From Fidelibacterota bacterium (GTDB lineage Bacteria; Fidelibacterota; Marinisomatia; Marinisomatales; UBA1611), in assembly GCA_002708715.1 (NCBI GenBank), contig PAPB01000014.1:1-33312 (forward strand): a DNA stretch of 33,312 nt, written 5' to 3'. How positions within the stretch are numbered: the first letter of the stretch is position 1; every line of letters begins with the position of its first letter. A model generated the notes under the pieces. It searched no databases and was not told the origin of the DNA. It saw nothing but the letters and a program-made list of their open reading frames with translations. Of this stretch, positions 7,976 to 16,325 are shown piece by piece. The position numbers were made by a program, and so were the translations under genes.

Positions 7976-9012
7976 TGTCTATTACCTAATTCTTCTTTTA
8001 ATCTAATGATTTTTTCTACTGGACTTGGATCAGTATGATGCAAAATTGCACACCAAAAACTTAACCAATCACCATAATGCATCACATGTAGAAACCTCTC
8101 TTGAAAAGATTCACCTTTTACTTCAATAGAATATTGGTCAATATTTATTTCATCTAATATTGATTGAGTTATTTTTTGACGATATTTTATTCTTTTATTA
8201 TCACTATAATCTTTTAGCCATATCACACATAAAAACTCAATAATATTTTTATTATTCTTCCACCCTACTATTTCATTATGATTTAATTCTGGAAGATCAT
8301 TGCAATAAGCCAACATCTTAGCATTTTCACAGATTTGCCCCTTAATTCTTATTCCATTTACACGCATAGTAGAATTATCAGAATAAATAATTGGAATTTT
8401 ATTATAAATATTCTTAGCTAATCTATATACTGGATTATTATCATCTTCCTTATTGTATAAATCCCGATTTTCTTTTAAGGAAATTAATGTTTTTTGAATC
8501 CATAAATTAAAATCTGATTCTATAATACATAATTTTTCTAAAAATTTAATAATTGGAATAAAAGAATATGCAATTGCTGCACGAGGTTGCAACCCAGAGG
8601 GGATAATAATATAATCCTTATCGAATTCTTCGAGTTTTTTCAAAAGTATACCACCTGTTGTTATGCCACACACTTTAGCTCCTAAATTTAAAGATTGATT
8701 AAATATTGAGAGTGTCTCTTCAGTATTACCAGAATATGAAGAGCATATTATAAGTGTGTTTTTATTAACCCAATTTGGAAGAGAATAATCACGACATACC
8801 ATAAAAGGAATTTTAATATTAGAAGATTCTAAAACTGATACTATATCACCACCAATAGCAGACCCACCCATTCCAGCAACAATAATATTTTGAATATTAT
8901 CGTAACTATTTCTAAGCATTAGACTATCACCAAGATCAATAGCATCCATAATATTTTCAGGGAAACTCCATATAGAATGAAACATATTTTCTTTATCAAT
9001 ATTTTTGAACAT
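7972..9012 (-). CDS. Bifunctional phosphoglucose/phosphomannose isomerase
   Basis: This 346-residue SIS-domain protein belongs to the PGI/PMI family (TIGR02128 type), which interconverts fructose 6-phosphate with both glucose 6-phosphate and mannose 6-phosphate. Evidence is the GMGGSAIGGD phosphosugar loop (residues 47-56), the SSYSGNTEET motif (91-100), the QICENAKMLA segment, ELNHNEIVGW, and a C-terminal His in the WCAILHHTDPSPV stretch. It is preceded by prenyl synthase (TAATG, one-base overlap) and followed by the nuclease gene (TTGA). Together with the mutase two genes upstream it would link fructose 6-phosphate to hexose 1-phosphates for envelope sugars. Confidence 0.9.
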   Translation of the reverse strand: MFKNIDKENMFHSIWSFPENIMDAIDLGDSLMLRNSYDNIQNIIVAGMGGSAIGGDIVSVLESSNIKIPFMVCRDYSLPNWVNKNTLIICSSYSGNTEETLSIFNQSLNLGAKVCGITTGGILLKKLEEFDKDYIIIPSGLQPRAAIAYSFIPIIKFLEKLCIIESDFNLWIQKTLISLKENRDLYNKEDDNNPVYRLAKNIYNKIPIIYSDNSTMRVNGIRIKGQICENAKMLAYCNDLPELNHNEIVGWKNNKNIIEFLCVIWLKDYSDNKRIKYRQKITQSILDEINIDQYSIEVKGESFQERFLHVMHYGDWLSFWCAILHHTDPSPVEKIIRLKEELGNRH

Positions 9013-9971
9013 TAATAAGTCCTTTTTTCTACCAACTCTATAAATTGAAAAAGTTCATCAGTATTTATATGTTTTAATTTTTTTAAAACCATTCTACTCT
9101 TATTAAAGTATGACTCTGCAGTTAATTTTATATCTTTAAGTATACCTTTATCATTAACAAATTTATAAATATTATTTTTTAAATCGGATTGATCTAATTC
9201 TGAAATAATATTATTCCAATTCTTTTTATAATTAATTTTAGCTTTAATTACCAATAAAGTTTGTTTACCCTCATAAATATCGCTTCCAAGACTCTTTCCC
9301 ATTGTTTTTACATCCGAGGTGATTTCTAATAAATCATCATGTATCTGAAACCCTTTTCCTAAATATTCACCAAAAAGACTATATAGTTCAGTTATTTCTT
9401 TTGAATCTTTATTTATAATGGATGGTAGCATAGCAGAAGCAGAAATTAAAGAGCTAGTTTTTTTCTTAACCATTTCTAAATATAAATCTTCAGTAATATC
9501 TTGAGAGCCCTCAAACTCCTTATCTAATGCCTGCCCTTCACATATATCTAAAGTAACCTCATTAAAACATTTAATTACTTGTCTATTTTCATTATTTAGA
9601 TTGTTAAGTATAAGCTGAGCTATAGTGTAAATTCCATCACCAGCAAGTATAGCTGTTGAAATATCCCACTTATTATGAATAGTTTTTTGACCATGCCTAA
9701 TTGTATCTTTATCCATAATATCATCATGTATAAGAGTAAAATTATGAAGCAATTCAATAGCAAGGGAAACATTCATCAAAGAGTCTGGATCAATTTTGTT
9801 TGCTCTACCAACTAAATGTGCTAGAATAGGTCTAAACCTTTTCCCTCTACCTTTTAAAGCATATTTAATGGGATCGTAAAGATAAGCAGGCGAATCAGGG
9901 ATAGGTAATCTTTTAATGCATCGATTAATATCTTTTCTTATAAAAGATATTAAATCTTCAAATTGTGACAT
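9012..9971 (-). CDS. Polyprenyl (isoprenyl) diphosphate synthase
   Basis: A trans-prenyltransferase of 319 residues that adds isopentenyl diphosphate units to an allylic primer. Visible are GKGRGKRFRP-type lysine/arginine contacts (about 40-48), the first aspartate-rich motif DDIMD (83-87) and the second, DDLLE (212-216), preceded by GKGFQIH. The second motif ends in Glu instead of the usual Asp. The length suits geranylgeranyl, hexaprenyl or octaprenyl synthases; chain length cannot be read safely from sequence alone, so I give no symbol. I chose the ATG at 9971, which shares one base with the upstream stop (TGATG). A TTG one codon earlier is also possible and would give one extra residue. 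Confidence 0.9.
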   Translation of the reverse strand: MSQFEDLISFIRKDINRCIKRLPIPDSPAYLYDPIKYALKGRGKRFRPILAHLVGRANKIDPDSLMNVSLAIELLHNFTLIHDDIMDKDTIRHGQKTIHNKWDISTAILAGDGIYTIAQLILNNLNNENRQVIKCFNEVTLDICEGQALDKEFEGSQDITEDLYLEMVKKKTSSLISASAMLPSIINKDSKEITELYSLFGEYLGKGFQIHDDLLEITSDVKTMGKSLGSDIYEGKQTLLVIKAKINYKKNWNNIISELDQSDLKNNIYKFVNDKGILKDIKLTAESYFNKSRMVLKKLKHINTDELFQFIELVEKRTY

Positions 9972-11341
9972 CAATGATCACCAAGTTTTAATTCACCAAA
10001 CTGCTTAAGTTTATCAAAAACCAAATTTTCGATTTCTTGTCGACGCTCAATTGAATTTGCTTCAAATCTACAAACTATTACTGGTTGTGTATTAGAAGCA
10101 CGAACTAAACCCCATCCATCTCCAAATTTTATACGAACACCATCTACAGTTATACAATCATAATTTTCAGTAAAATATTTTACTGCCATTTCAGTAATTT
10201 TAAATTTTTCTTCATCATTTCTTGCTTCCATTCTCATTTCTGGGGTAGAAAAATAAACTGGAATAATTGACTTTAGTTCTGATAATTTTTTATTACCTCG
10301 AGATAAAAGCTGAACTAATCTTGCTGCAACATATAAGGCATCATCATAACCATAATAATCATCAGCAAAAAAAATATGGCCACTCATTTCACCACCAAAT
10401 TTACAATCAAGTTCTTTCATTTTATTCTTAATTACTGAATGTCCTGTTTTATACATTATTGGTGTACCACCATAATGATTAATCATATCTTCCAATGCTT
10501 GAGAACATTTTACATCAAATAAAATTTCTTCTTTATCTTTAATAATCTCTGGCAAGAAAATTGCCATCAATTGATCTGCCCAAATAATATCCCCAGTTTC
10601 ATCAACAACTCCAACACGATCAGCGTCACCATCAAATGCTAGGCCTACATCATATTGACCTAATTTCATTTCAGATACTAAATCTTTTAAGTTATTCTTA
10701 ACAGTTGGATCAGGATGATGATTTGGAAATGTTCCATCAGGATCACAAAATAATTCTTTAACTTTAATACCAAGTCTATGAAATAAACTAGGACCATTAA
10801 TACAACCAGCGGCGTTTCCACAATCCATCACGACTTTCATAGGCCTCTCAATTTTAATCTTTTTCTCAATCATTTGATTATATTCTGAAAGCAAATTATA
10901 TCTTGCCTCCGTTCCTTTACCTTTATCAAAATCCATATTCTCCATCATTTTATATAAAGATTGAATCTCCTTTCCATAAAATGGTTTTTTATTTAAAGAC
11001 ATTTTAAATCCATTAAACTCTGGAGGGTTATGACTTCCTGTAATTTGGACAGCGGCAGCTACACCAAGATGAAACATAGAAAAATAATTAACAGGAGTTG
11101 GTAAAATTCCAAGATTAATTACATCAACACCAGTTTTTAAAACACCATCTTTAAAATTACTTATCAAATCAGGAGTTGAAAGCCTAATGTCTCCACTTAT
11201 TGCAATCTCTTTTCCACCTGAACGTTTTACATAGGTACCAAAAGCTTTACCTAATTTATTTACTACATGCTGAGGAAAATCTTCAGTGACTTTTCCCCTG
11301 ACATCATATTCTCGAAAAATGAATGGATTAATAAAAGACAT
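9971..11341 (-). CDS. Phosphomannomutase/phosphoglucomutase
   Basis: This 456-residue alpha-D-phosphohexomutase interconverts hexose 6- and 1-phosphates, feeding nucleotide-sugar and polysaccharide synthesis. The phosphoserine is Ser103 in TGSHNPP, the metal loop is DGDADR (237-242), the sugar-binding loop is GGEMSGH (316-322) and the phosphate-binding loop is RASNTQPVIVCRFEA near the C-terminus. These match the bacterial PMM/PGM (ManB/AlgC) class more than GlmM. It heads a tightly overlapping run with the prenyl synthase, the isomerase and the nuclease. The gap to the upstream repeat-protein gene is 65 bases, so it could share that transcript or have its own start. Confidence 0.93.
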   Translation of the reverse strand: MSFINPFIFREYDVRGKVTEDFPQHVVNKLGKAFGTYVKRSGGKEIAISGDIRLSTPDLISNFKDGVLKTGVDVINLGILPTPVNYFSMFHLGVAAAVQITGSHNPPEFNGFKMSLNKKPFYGKEIQSLYKMMENMDFDKGKGTEARYNLLSEYNQMIEKKIKIERPMKVVMDCGNAAGCINGPSLFHRLGIKVKELFCDPDGTFPNHHPDPTVKNNLKDLVSEMKLGQYDVGLAFDGDADRVGVVDETGDIIWADQLMAIFLPEIIKDKEEILFDVKCSQALEDMINHYGGTPIMYKTGHSVIKNKMKELDCKFGGEMSGHIFFADDYYGYDDALYVAARLVQLLSRGNKKLSELKSIIPVYFSTPEMRMEARNDEEKFKITEMAVKYFTENYDCITVDGVRIKFGDGWGLVRASNTQPVIVCRFEANSIERRQEIENLVFDKLKQFGELKLGDH

Positions 11342-11406
11342 AATTTTTTTAATTTAAAGGGTGGATAATATACGAGGTTGTAAAATGTTTTATAATACTA
11401 AGTTGA

Positions 11407-13491
11407 TTAAAACGGAGAATAATCTCCCTTTTTTGAACCATCAATATTGTATTCCTGAACAGTTTTTGAAAAATAATCTCTATATTGTTTTACAGTACCA
11501 TTTTTATAATACGTGATTTCATAAAGGTTTCTACCTTGATTATCATAATTAAACTCTTCAAATATATTACCAGCTAAATTATAGCGTGACCAAGTACCTA
11601 CTTTTATACCATCTTTATATTCACCTACTTCTTCTTTTTTTCCTGGAGCATACCATTTTGTCCATGGACCATTTAAAAAGCCATCTTTTTTATTTATCTC
11701 CATAAACCCTTTACCATCTTTGACTAATAAATATTCTTGGATTCTTTTACCATTTTCATATTGTATCTCCTTTACAATTTCTCCATATAAATTCCATTCT
11801 TGATAAAGACCAGACTTATTTCCATTCTTATAAAAACAACTATAACTTATATCTCCTGACATAAACCAACCTTTCCATTCACCATTTCTAACACCATTTT
11901 TATATTTACCATCTTCGGCTTTATTTCCATTCTTATAAATTCTCGTCCATTTACCATCCAAAATTCCATTTCTCTTTTGAAATTCTGTAACCTCATTATT
12001 TTTTCTAACAATATGGTATTCTAATGAAATATCCCCGTTCCTATAAGTTATTTCTTTAATAACTCTTCCACTTGTATCTAATTCTGTATATAGTCCATCT
12101 AATTGATCATCAATGTATTTCCCACTATATTGTTTTTGTCCATTTTTATACCATCCATTCCATATTCCACCTTTTTTCCCATTCTTATAGATTCCTTCTT
12201 CCGCTTTCTTTCCATTTGAATACCATTTAATCCAAGAACCTGATAGTTTACCATTTCGACGATTAATTTCAATATATCCATCTCCATAATAATTAACCAA
12301 ATATTCTGATACAGGTGTGTCATAATCATATTGAATATCCTTTGTTAAACGACCATCCTCTGTCCATTCGGTATACACACCATGTTTTACACTTCCTTGA
12401 TAATGTAAAACATATTTTTTTTGCCCATTTTTATACCATCCTTTCCACGAGCCATTCTTTAAACCTTCATCGTAATAACCCAGCTCTTTTTTACTTCCAT
12501 CTTCATACCAAACAATCCAATCGCCACTCCAAGGTTGGTCATTATAATATACTATTTCAGCACTTTGTTTTCCTGTAATAGAGTAATATTTTGTGAGGCC
12601 ATCTCTTAAACCATTTACAAACTCGACTTCCTCATGAAGTATCCCTTCATTGCTCCAAAAATACCATTTTCCTTCTTTAATCATCTTTCCATCTTGATCA
12701 AGTCCATTAACATATCCTTCAATTAATTTAAACCCTTTAGGATGATATTTTATAAATTGCCCCATAGGTATACCATAATCATAATTTTTTGTTTCTAAAA
12801 GGTTACCATCATTATCCCAGTAAGTCCACAGGCCATTAAGGTTGCCTCTTCTTATAGAGCCATGTGCCTGTGTATAAACTTTATTTAATCCATTAACAGG
12901 CCCAGACACAAGAAAATATCCATCTAAATGCTTTATAGCATCTGTATTCATAAAAGTATTATAATTTATTTTTTTTCCAAGACGTTTTCTTCCACTTTTA
13001 TCCCAGTAAGACCAATTACCTTTTGAAATACTATTCTTACTAAAATATCCTTCCTCTATTTTTCTACCACTTTTATCCCAATATGTCCATAAACCTCTTA
13101 TCCCATTTTGTGGAATATTTTTTATTAATCCCGGAGGTTGATGACCAGTCCCATTCATGTAACTACCTGCACAATATATTTTTCCATTTTCATTGAAAAA
13201 TTTCCACCTACCATGCATTACACCAGAACGATATGTTCCATCTACTTTTTTCACACCATTTGACCACCATTCATAATATTTTCCCCATTCTATACCATCA
13301 ATGTAGTTAATCTGTTGGATTACAGTATTTGAATTATTTGATAATTTATAAGATACACCATTAAAAGGACTATTATTACCAATATGGTACCAAATATTAT
13401 TTTCTTTATAAAGTTCAGTATGCGGAACCCTAACAGCAGCAATCAGCAGTGAAAAAGGAAAATATATTAAAAGTATAATTTTTTTATACAT
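11407..13491 (-). CDS. Secreted MORN/YwqK-type repeat protein with 95-residue super-repeats
   Basis: This 694-residue protein starts with a short signal-peptide-like segment (about residues 1-20) and then consists almost wholly of short beta-hairpin repeats of the form G-x-W-x-x-W/Y-x-x-x-G-x-K-x-x-E-G-x-Y-x-x-G. Such repeats are assigned to the toxin-antitoxin YwqK/MORN-like family in many Bacteroidota and relatives. Residues 322-606 are three tandem modules of exactly 95 residues, each containing several short repeats, and a partial fourth starts at 607. No catalytic domain is visible, so it probably acts as an extracellular or periplasmic scaffold or binding surface; the function is unknown. 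It is the first gene of the run leading to the mutase, but the 65-base gap weakens that link. Confidence 0.85.
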   Translation of the reverse strand: MYKKIILLIYFPFSLLIAAVRVPHTELYKENNIWYHIGNNSPFNGVSYKLSNNSNTVIQQINYIDGIEWGKYYEWWSNGVKKVDGTYRSGVMHGRWKFFNENGKIYCAGSYMNGTGHQPPGLIKNIPQNGIRGLWTYWDKSGRKIEEGYFSKNSISKGNWSYWDKSGRKRLGKKINYNTFMNTDAIKHLDGYFLVSGPVNGLNKVYTQAHGSIRRGNLNGLWTYWDNDGNLLETKNYDYGIPMGQFIKYHPKGFKLIEGYVNGLDQDGKMIKEGKWYFWSNEGILHEEVEFVNGLRDGLTKYYSITGKQSAEIVYYNDQPWSGDWIVWYEDGSKKELGYYDEGLKNGSWKGWYKNGQKKYVLHYQGSVKHGVYTEWTEDGRLTKDIQYDYDTPVSEYLVNYYGDGYIEINRRNGKLSGSWIKWYSNGKKAEEGIYKNGKKGGIWNGWYKNGQKQYSGKYIDDQLDGLYTELDTSGRVIKEITYRNGDISLEYHIVRKNNEVTEFQKRNGILDGKWTRIYKNGNKAEDGKYKNGVRNGEWKGWFMSGDISYSCFYKNGNKSGLYQEWNLYGEIVKEIQYENGKRIQEYLLVKDGKGFMEINKKDGFLNGPWTKWYAPGKKEEVGEYKDGIKVGTWSRYNLAGNIFEEFNYDNQGRNLYEITYYKNGTVKQYRDYFSKTVQEYNIDGSKKGDYSPF
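11674..12528 (-). repeat. Three 285-base tandem modules inside the repeat-protein gene
   Basis: Modules at 12244-12528, 11959-12243 and 11674-11958 each encode exactly 95 residues with no indels between them. They share landmarks at fixed offsets: W at module position 4, a WK/WNG pair at about 28-30, a Y-x-E stretch at about 52-54, a K-E/D-I pair at about 63-65 and a closing NG/DG plus Leu at 93-95. Protein similarity is clear but the DNA has diverged, so the duplication is old. A fourth, incomplete module follows from 11673 downward. Confidence 0.88.
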
Positions 13492-13496
13492 ATTGA

Positions 13497-13524
13497 AATA
13501 TAACTATCTTATACAAAAGGTCAA
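13497..13524 (-). promoter_or_regulatory. Probable promoter of the repeat-protein gene
   Basis: On the - strand, TTGACC (13524-13519) and TATATT (13502-13497) are separated by 16 bases, each one mismatch from the sigma-70 consensus. The -10 box ends only 5 bases before the ATG, so the transcript would begin at or next to the start codon, giving a leaderless message. This is a sequence-only prediction. Confidence 0.5.
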
Positions 13525-13679
13525 AATCTGGAAAATAAATAAAGCGGTCACTATAGATAAAAATTTAGTGGTTAGTTTTTTTCCCATAATTATATATTTT
13601 TAAAAACTATTCTATTCATTTAATAATTTACATAGATATTTTTTTTAATTAATCATTATTATGCTATACCTGAAAGAAT

Positions 13680-14591
13680 ATGTTTGAAGTTTTTTACCAT
13701 CCAATATATACATACGGAATTGATAAAAGTTCAAGATTTCCAAGAGAGCGTTATCAATTAACGAGAAAATATCTAGAAAATAAAACGTCGAATATAATTT
13801 TTAAAAAACCCAATATGATTAATATAAAAGATATATATCTTACACATGATAAAAAGTTTGTAGATTCATTTTTTAAAGGTTCTTTAACTATAAAAGAAAA
13901 AAGGAAAATTGGTCTCCAACCATGGAATAAACATATCACCAATAGAACAAGATACATTTTGGGAGGAAGTATTGAAGCAATGCAATCTGCAGTAACCAAA
14001 CATAATATAGCTGGAAATATGGCTGGAGGAACACATCATGCTCATTATTCATTTGGATCTGGTTATTGTATATTTAACGATATCGCAATTTGTGCTGTAA
14101 AATCCTTACGTGATTATGATAAAATTAATAATGTACTAATTATTGATTTAGATGTACACCAAGGCGATGGTACAGCATCAATTCTTAAAAACTATCAAAA
14201 CACATTTACATTCTCAATGCATTGTGAGAAAAATTTCCCCCTTATTAAAATGAAAAGTGATATTGATGTTCCTTTGCCAGGAGGAATTAAAGATGATGAT
14301 TATTTAGAAATACTTATTAATAACATTGATATTTTACGAAATATAAAGTTTGATTTAATTTTGTTTCAGGCTGGAGTAGACATTTTAATTAATGATAGCC
14401 TAGGTTATCTAGATATTTCAAGAGAAGGTATAAAAAAAAGAAATGAGATTATTTTAAAATTTGCAAAAGAAAAAAAAGTACCAATGGTTGTATTTATGGG
14501 AGGAGGCTATTCAAAACCAATTGAACATTCTGTTAAAGCTTTTTCTGATTTGTTTTTACAATGCTCCCACTATTCAAAATTTTTCATCTAA
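13680..14591 (+). CDS. Histone deacetylase family zinc amidohydrolase
   Basis: This 303-residue arginase-fold deacetylase resembles the short bacterial/HDAC11-like class. Motifs are the GGTHHAH proton-relay histidines (His119-His120), GYCIFNDIA (128-136), the zinc ligands Asp158 and His160 in DLDVHQGDGTA, the third ligand region with Asp239 in NDSLG, and a late GGGYS. Substrates of bacterial members include acetyl-lysine, acetylated polyamines and other acyl amides, and cannot be chosen here. The ATG is preceded by gaaag and by an extended -10-like TGcTATACC (13662-13670), which would give a very short leader. It is a lone + strand gene between two - strand blocks, and its end overlaps the FAD oxidoreductase gene by 8 bases tail to tail. 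Confidence 0.9.
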   Translation: MFEVFYHPIYTYGIDKSSRFPRERYQLTRKYLENKTSNIIFKKPNMINIKDIYLTHDKKFVDSFFKGSLTIKEKRKIGLQPWNKHITNRTRYILGGSIEAMQSAVTKHNIAGNMAGGTHHAHYSFGSGYCIFNDIAICAVKSLRDYDKINNVLIIDLDVHQGDGTASILKNYQNTFTFSMHCEKNFPLIKMKSDIDVPLPGGIKDDDYLEILINNIDILRNIKFDLILFQAGVDILINDSLGYLDISREGIKKRNEIILKFAKEKKVPMVVFMGGGYSKPIEHSVKAFSDLFLQCSHYSKFFI

Positions 14592-15798
14592 AGTTCTTAT
14601 AAATATCATCTAATACTTTTATTCCAGATAAAACGCTACCTTCAATACTACCGTGTACTAAATAGTCACCAGAAAAATAGATATTATTATTTTTATACGA
14701 TTTTTGATTAAAATAATTAACAGGCTGATATAAAGTTGCTTTTGCAATATCAAAATATTTTAAAAAATTAAAATTACCACCATATATTTTTACCAGACGA
14801 TCTTTAACATGTGTTATAAGATCTATATCTGAAATTTTGGATTCAATTACGCTCACAGATATTAAATTATCATTATTTTTAGAATATTGCCTAGATACTG
14901 ATGTTAAAAAAGCAATATTGTTTATGTAAGGTTCTTTTGGAAAAATATGAATATACTCTGAATTGATGGGTTTATTATCTGAACAAAAATATAATGTTTT
15001 CACACTATTATACTTTATATCCTTTTTACTAATCAGAAATTGACTATCTCCTGTTAAAATAATTTTTTTCGGCCTATATATTTGGCCATCAGTTAATTTC
15101 ACTTCACTTTCAGTAATTATTTCCTTCACTTCACTTTCATATTTTATAGTATCATTATTGATTTTCTTAAGGAGATTGTTGGGTATATCTTGCATACCTT
15201 TGGCAGGAATACAAGCTAATCCTGAGCTAAATTTTGAAAACACATATTTAAAAAATTTTGAAGAAGTTCTAAGCTTTTTTTCTAAAAACACTCCTGAAAA
15301 AAAAGGCAAAAAGAAATTATTAATTAATTTTTTAGAAAATCCGTAATCCTCTAAAAACGTCAGTGTATCTTTATCTTTGGTTATATCATTTTCTATAAGA
15401 TAATTTTTTAAAGAATATTTTAATTGTAATATTTTTAATTTATCGGATATAGTTAAAACTCTTGAAAAAAGGGTATTGAAAATTTGTCTTAAATCTCTCA
15501 TTGGATCAGAAATAATATTAAATTTTTCATCATCATATATTAATGCACCAGGTTTAAAAAATTGTAAATTGAGCTGATCTAAATCTAAAAGAGATCTAGT
15601 GAAATCATATGATGTATTAAAAACTTGAAATCCAATATCAAATATATAACCTCCTTTATAAATAGATCCTACACGTCCTCCTATACGATTACTTTTCTCC
15701 AAAAGAAGATAATCTAAATTATATTCTCTACACTTTTTTGCACATGTAATTCCGGATATACCGGCACCTATAATTAAAATATCTGGTCTATAATGCAT
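14584..15798 (-). CDS. FAD-dependent amine-oxidase/phytoene-desaturase-like oxidoreductase
   Basis: The 404-residue protein has an N-terminal dinucleotide-binding motif GAGISG (residues 11-16), the following LLLEKSNRIGGRV segment that contacts FAD ribose, and a C-terminal FAD-closing motif FSGDYLVHGSIEGSVLSG. This is the flavin-containing amine oxidase/protoporphyrinogen oxidase/carotene desaturase superfamily. The substrate is not evident and no carotenoid or haem genes are adjacent. It is the last gene of the long - strand run, 11 bases after the cupin gene, and overlaps the deacetylase gene at its 3' end by 8 bases. Confidence 0.8.
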   Translation of the reverse strand: MHYRPDILIIGAGISGITCAKKCREYNLDYLLLEKSNRIGGRVGSIYKGGYIFDIGFQVFNTSYDFTRSLLDLDQLNLQFFKPGALIYDDEKFNIISDPMRDLRQIFNTLFSRVLTISDKLKILQLKYSLKNYLIENDITKDKDTLTFLEDYGFSKKLINNFFLPFFSGVFLEKKLRTSSKFFKYVFSKFSSGLACIPAKGMQDIPNNLLKKINNDTIKYESEVKEIITESEVKLTDGQIYRPKKIILTGDSQFLISKKDIKYNSVKTLYFCSDNKPINSEYIHIFPKEPYINNIAFLTSVSRQYSKNNDNLISVSVIESKISDIDLITHVKDRLVKIYGGNFNFLKYFDIAKATLYQPVNYFNQKSYKNNNIYFSGDYLVHGSIEGSVLSGIKVLDDIYKNFR

Positions 15799-15809
15799 GT
15801 AGTTTCTTT

Positions 15810-16301
15810 TTATAATTTATTTTTCAGTTTACCAAAAAAATGTTCATATTCCTCTCCTAGGTGAATATAACACCGTAGCCAAGGATACATCTTACCATTA
15901 TCATTTCGTAAAAATCTCCAAACATGACCAGCACCCTCCAAATCATCTGCTAGTAATATATCACCCCTTTTTATAATAGTAATATGCTCGTCATCATGAT
16001 TGTCAACATTACAACTCTTAAACTCTAAGTATCCATCTAAAGTAATAACTAATTGCCTTCTAGGCGCTGTATGAGCAAGCCTCGGACCTTCTCCATTTGA
16101 TTTTTCCGGTACAGGTGTAACTGCAAATTGCATCTTTATGTCACCTGAATTATCATCTAAAATCTGATTAACAAATAGATTTGAAAACATACCTACTGAT
16201 CCAAGACCTTCTTTTGGTTCAAGGTCAATATATTTTTTTTTAAACCTTGTATGTCCAGTATCATCAGTATACATATGAGTTATTGGTAGTTGTTTATTCA
16301 T
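15810..16301 (-). CDS. Cupin-fold protein of unknown function
   Basis: This small (163-residue) protein looks like a single-domain cupin. A conserved-looking block AHTAPRRQLVITLDGYLEF (residues 76-94) has the histidine and glycine spacing of the first cupin motif, and GDILLADDLEGAGHVWRF (113-130) resembles the second, with His77 and His126 as possible metal ligands. Similar small cupins occur widely without an assigned reaction. It lies 24 bases after mnmH and 11 bases before the FAD oxidoreductase. No signal peptide is seen. Confidence 0.7.
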   Translation of the reverse strand: MNKQLPITHMYTDDTGHTRFKKKYIDLEPKEGLGSVGMFSNLFVNQILDDNSGDIKMQFAVTPVPEKSNGEGPRLAHTAPRRQLVITLDGYLEFKSCNVDNHDDEHITIIKRGDILLADDLEGAGHVWRFLRNDNGKMYPWLRCYIHLGEEYEHFFGKLKNKL

Positions 16302-16325
16302 AATCGATTATCCTACAATTTAATT

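Noticed and set aside
9972-9974. TTG as the prenyl synthase start
   Set aside because: Possible as another TTGA overlap, but the very next codon is ATG and there is nothing to favour the extra residue. Left open rather than disproved.
12315-12578. Open frame on the + strand inside the repeat-protein gene
   Set aside because: It is antisense to a strongly patterned coding region, its composition (His/Leu-rich) mirrors the repeat codons, and it has no family resemblance.
13754-13999. Open frame antisense to the deacetylase gene
   Set aside because: It is the complement of a recognisable HDAC-family coding region, with no start signal or family features.
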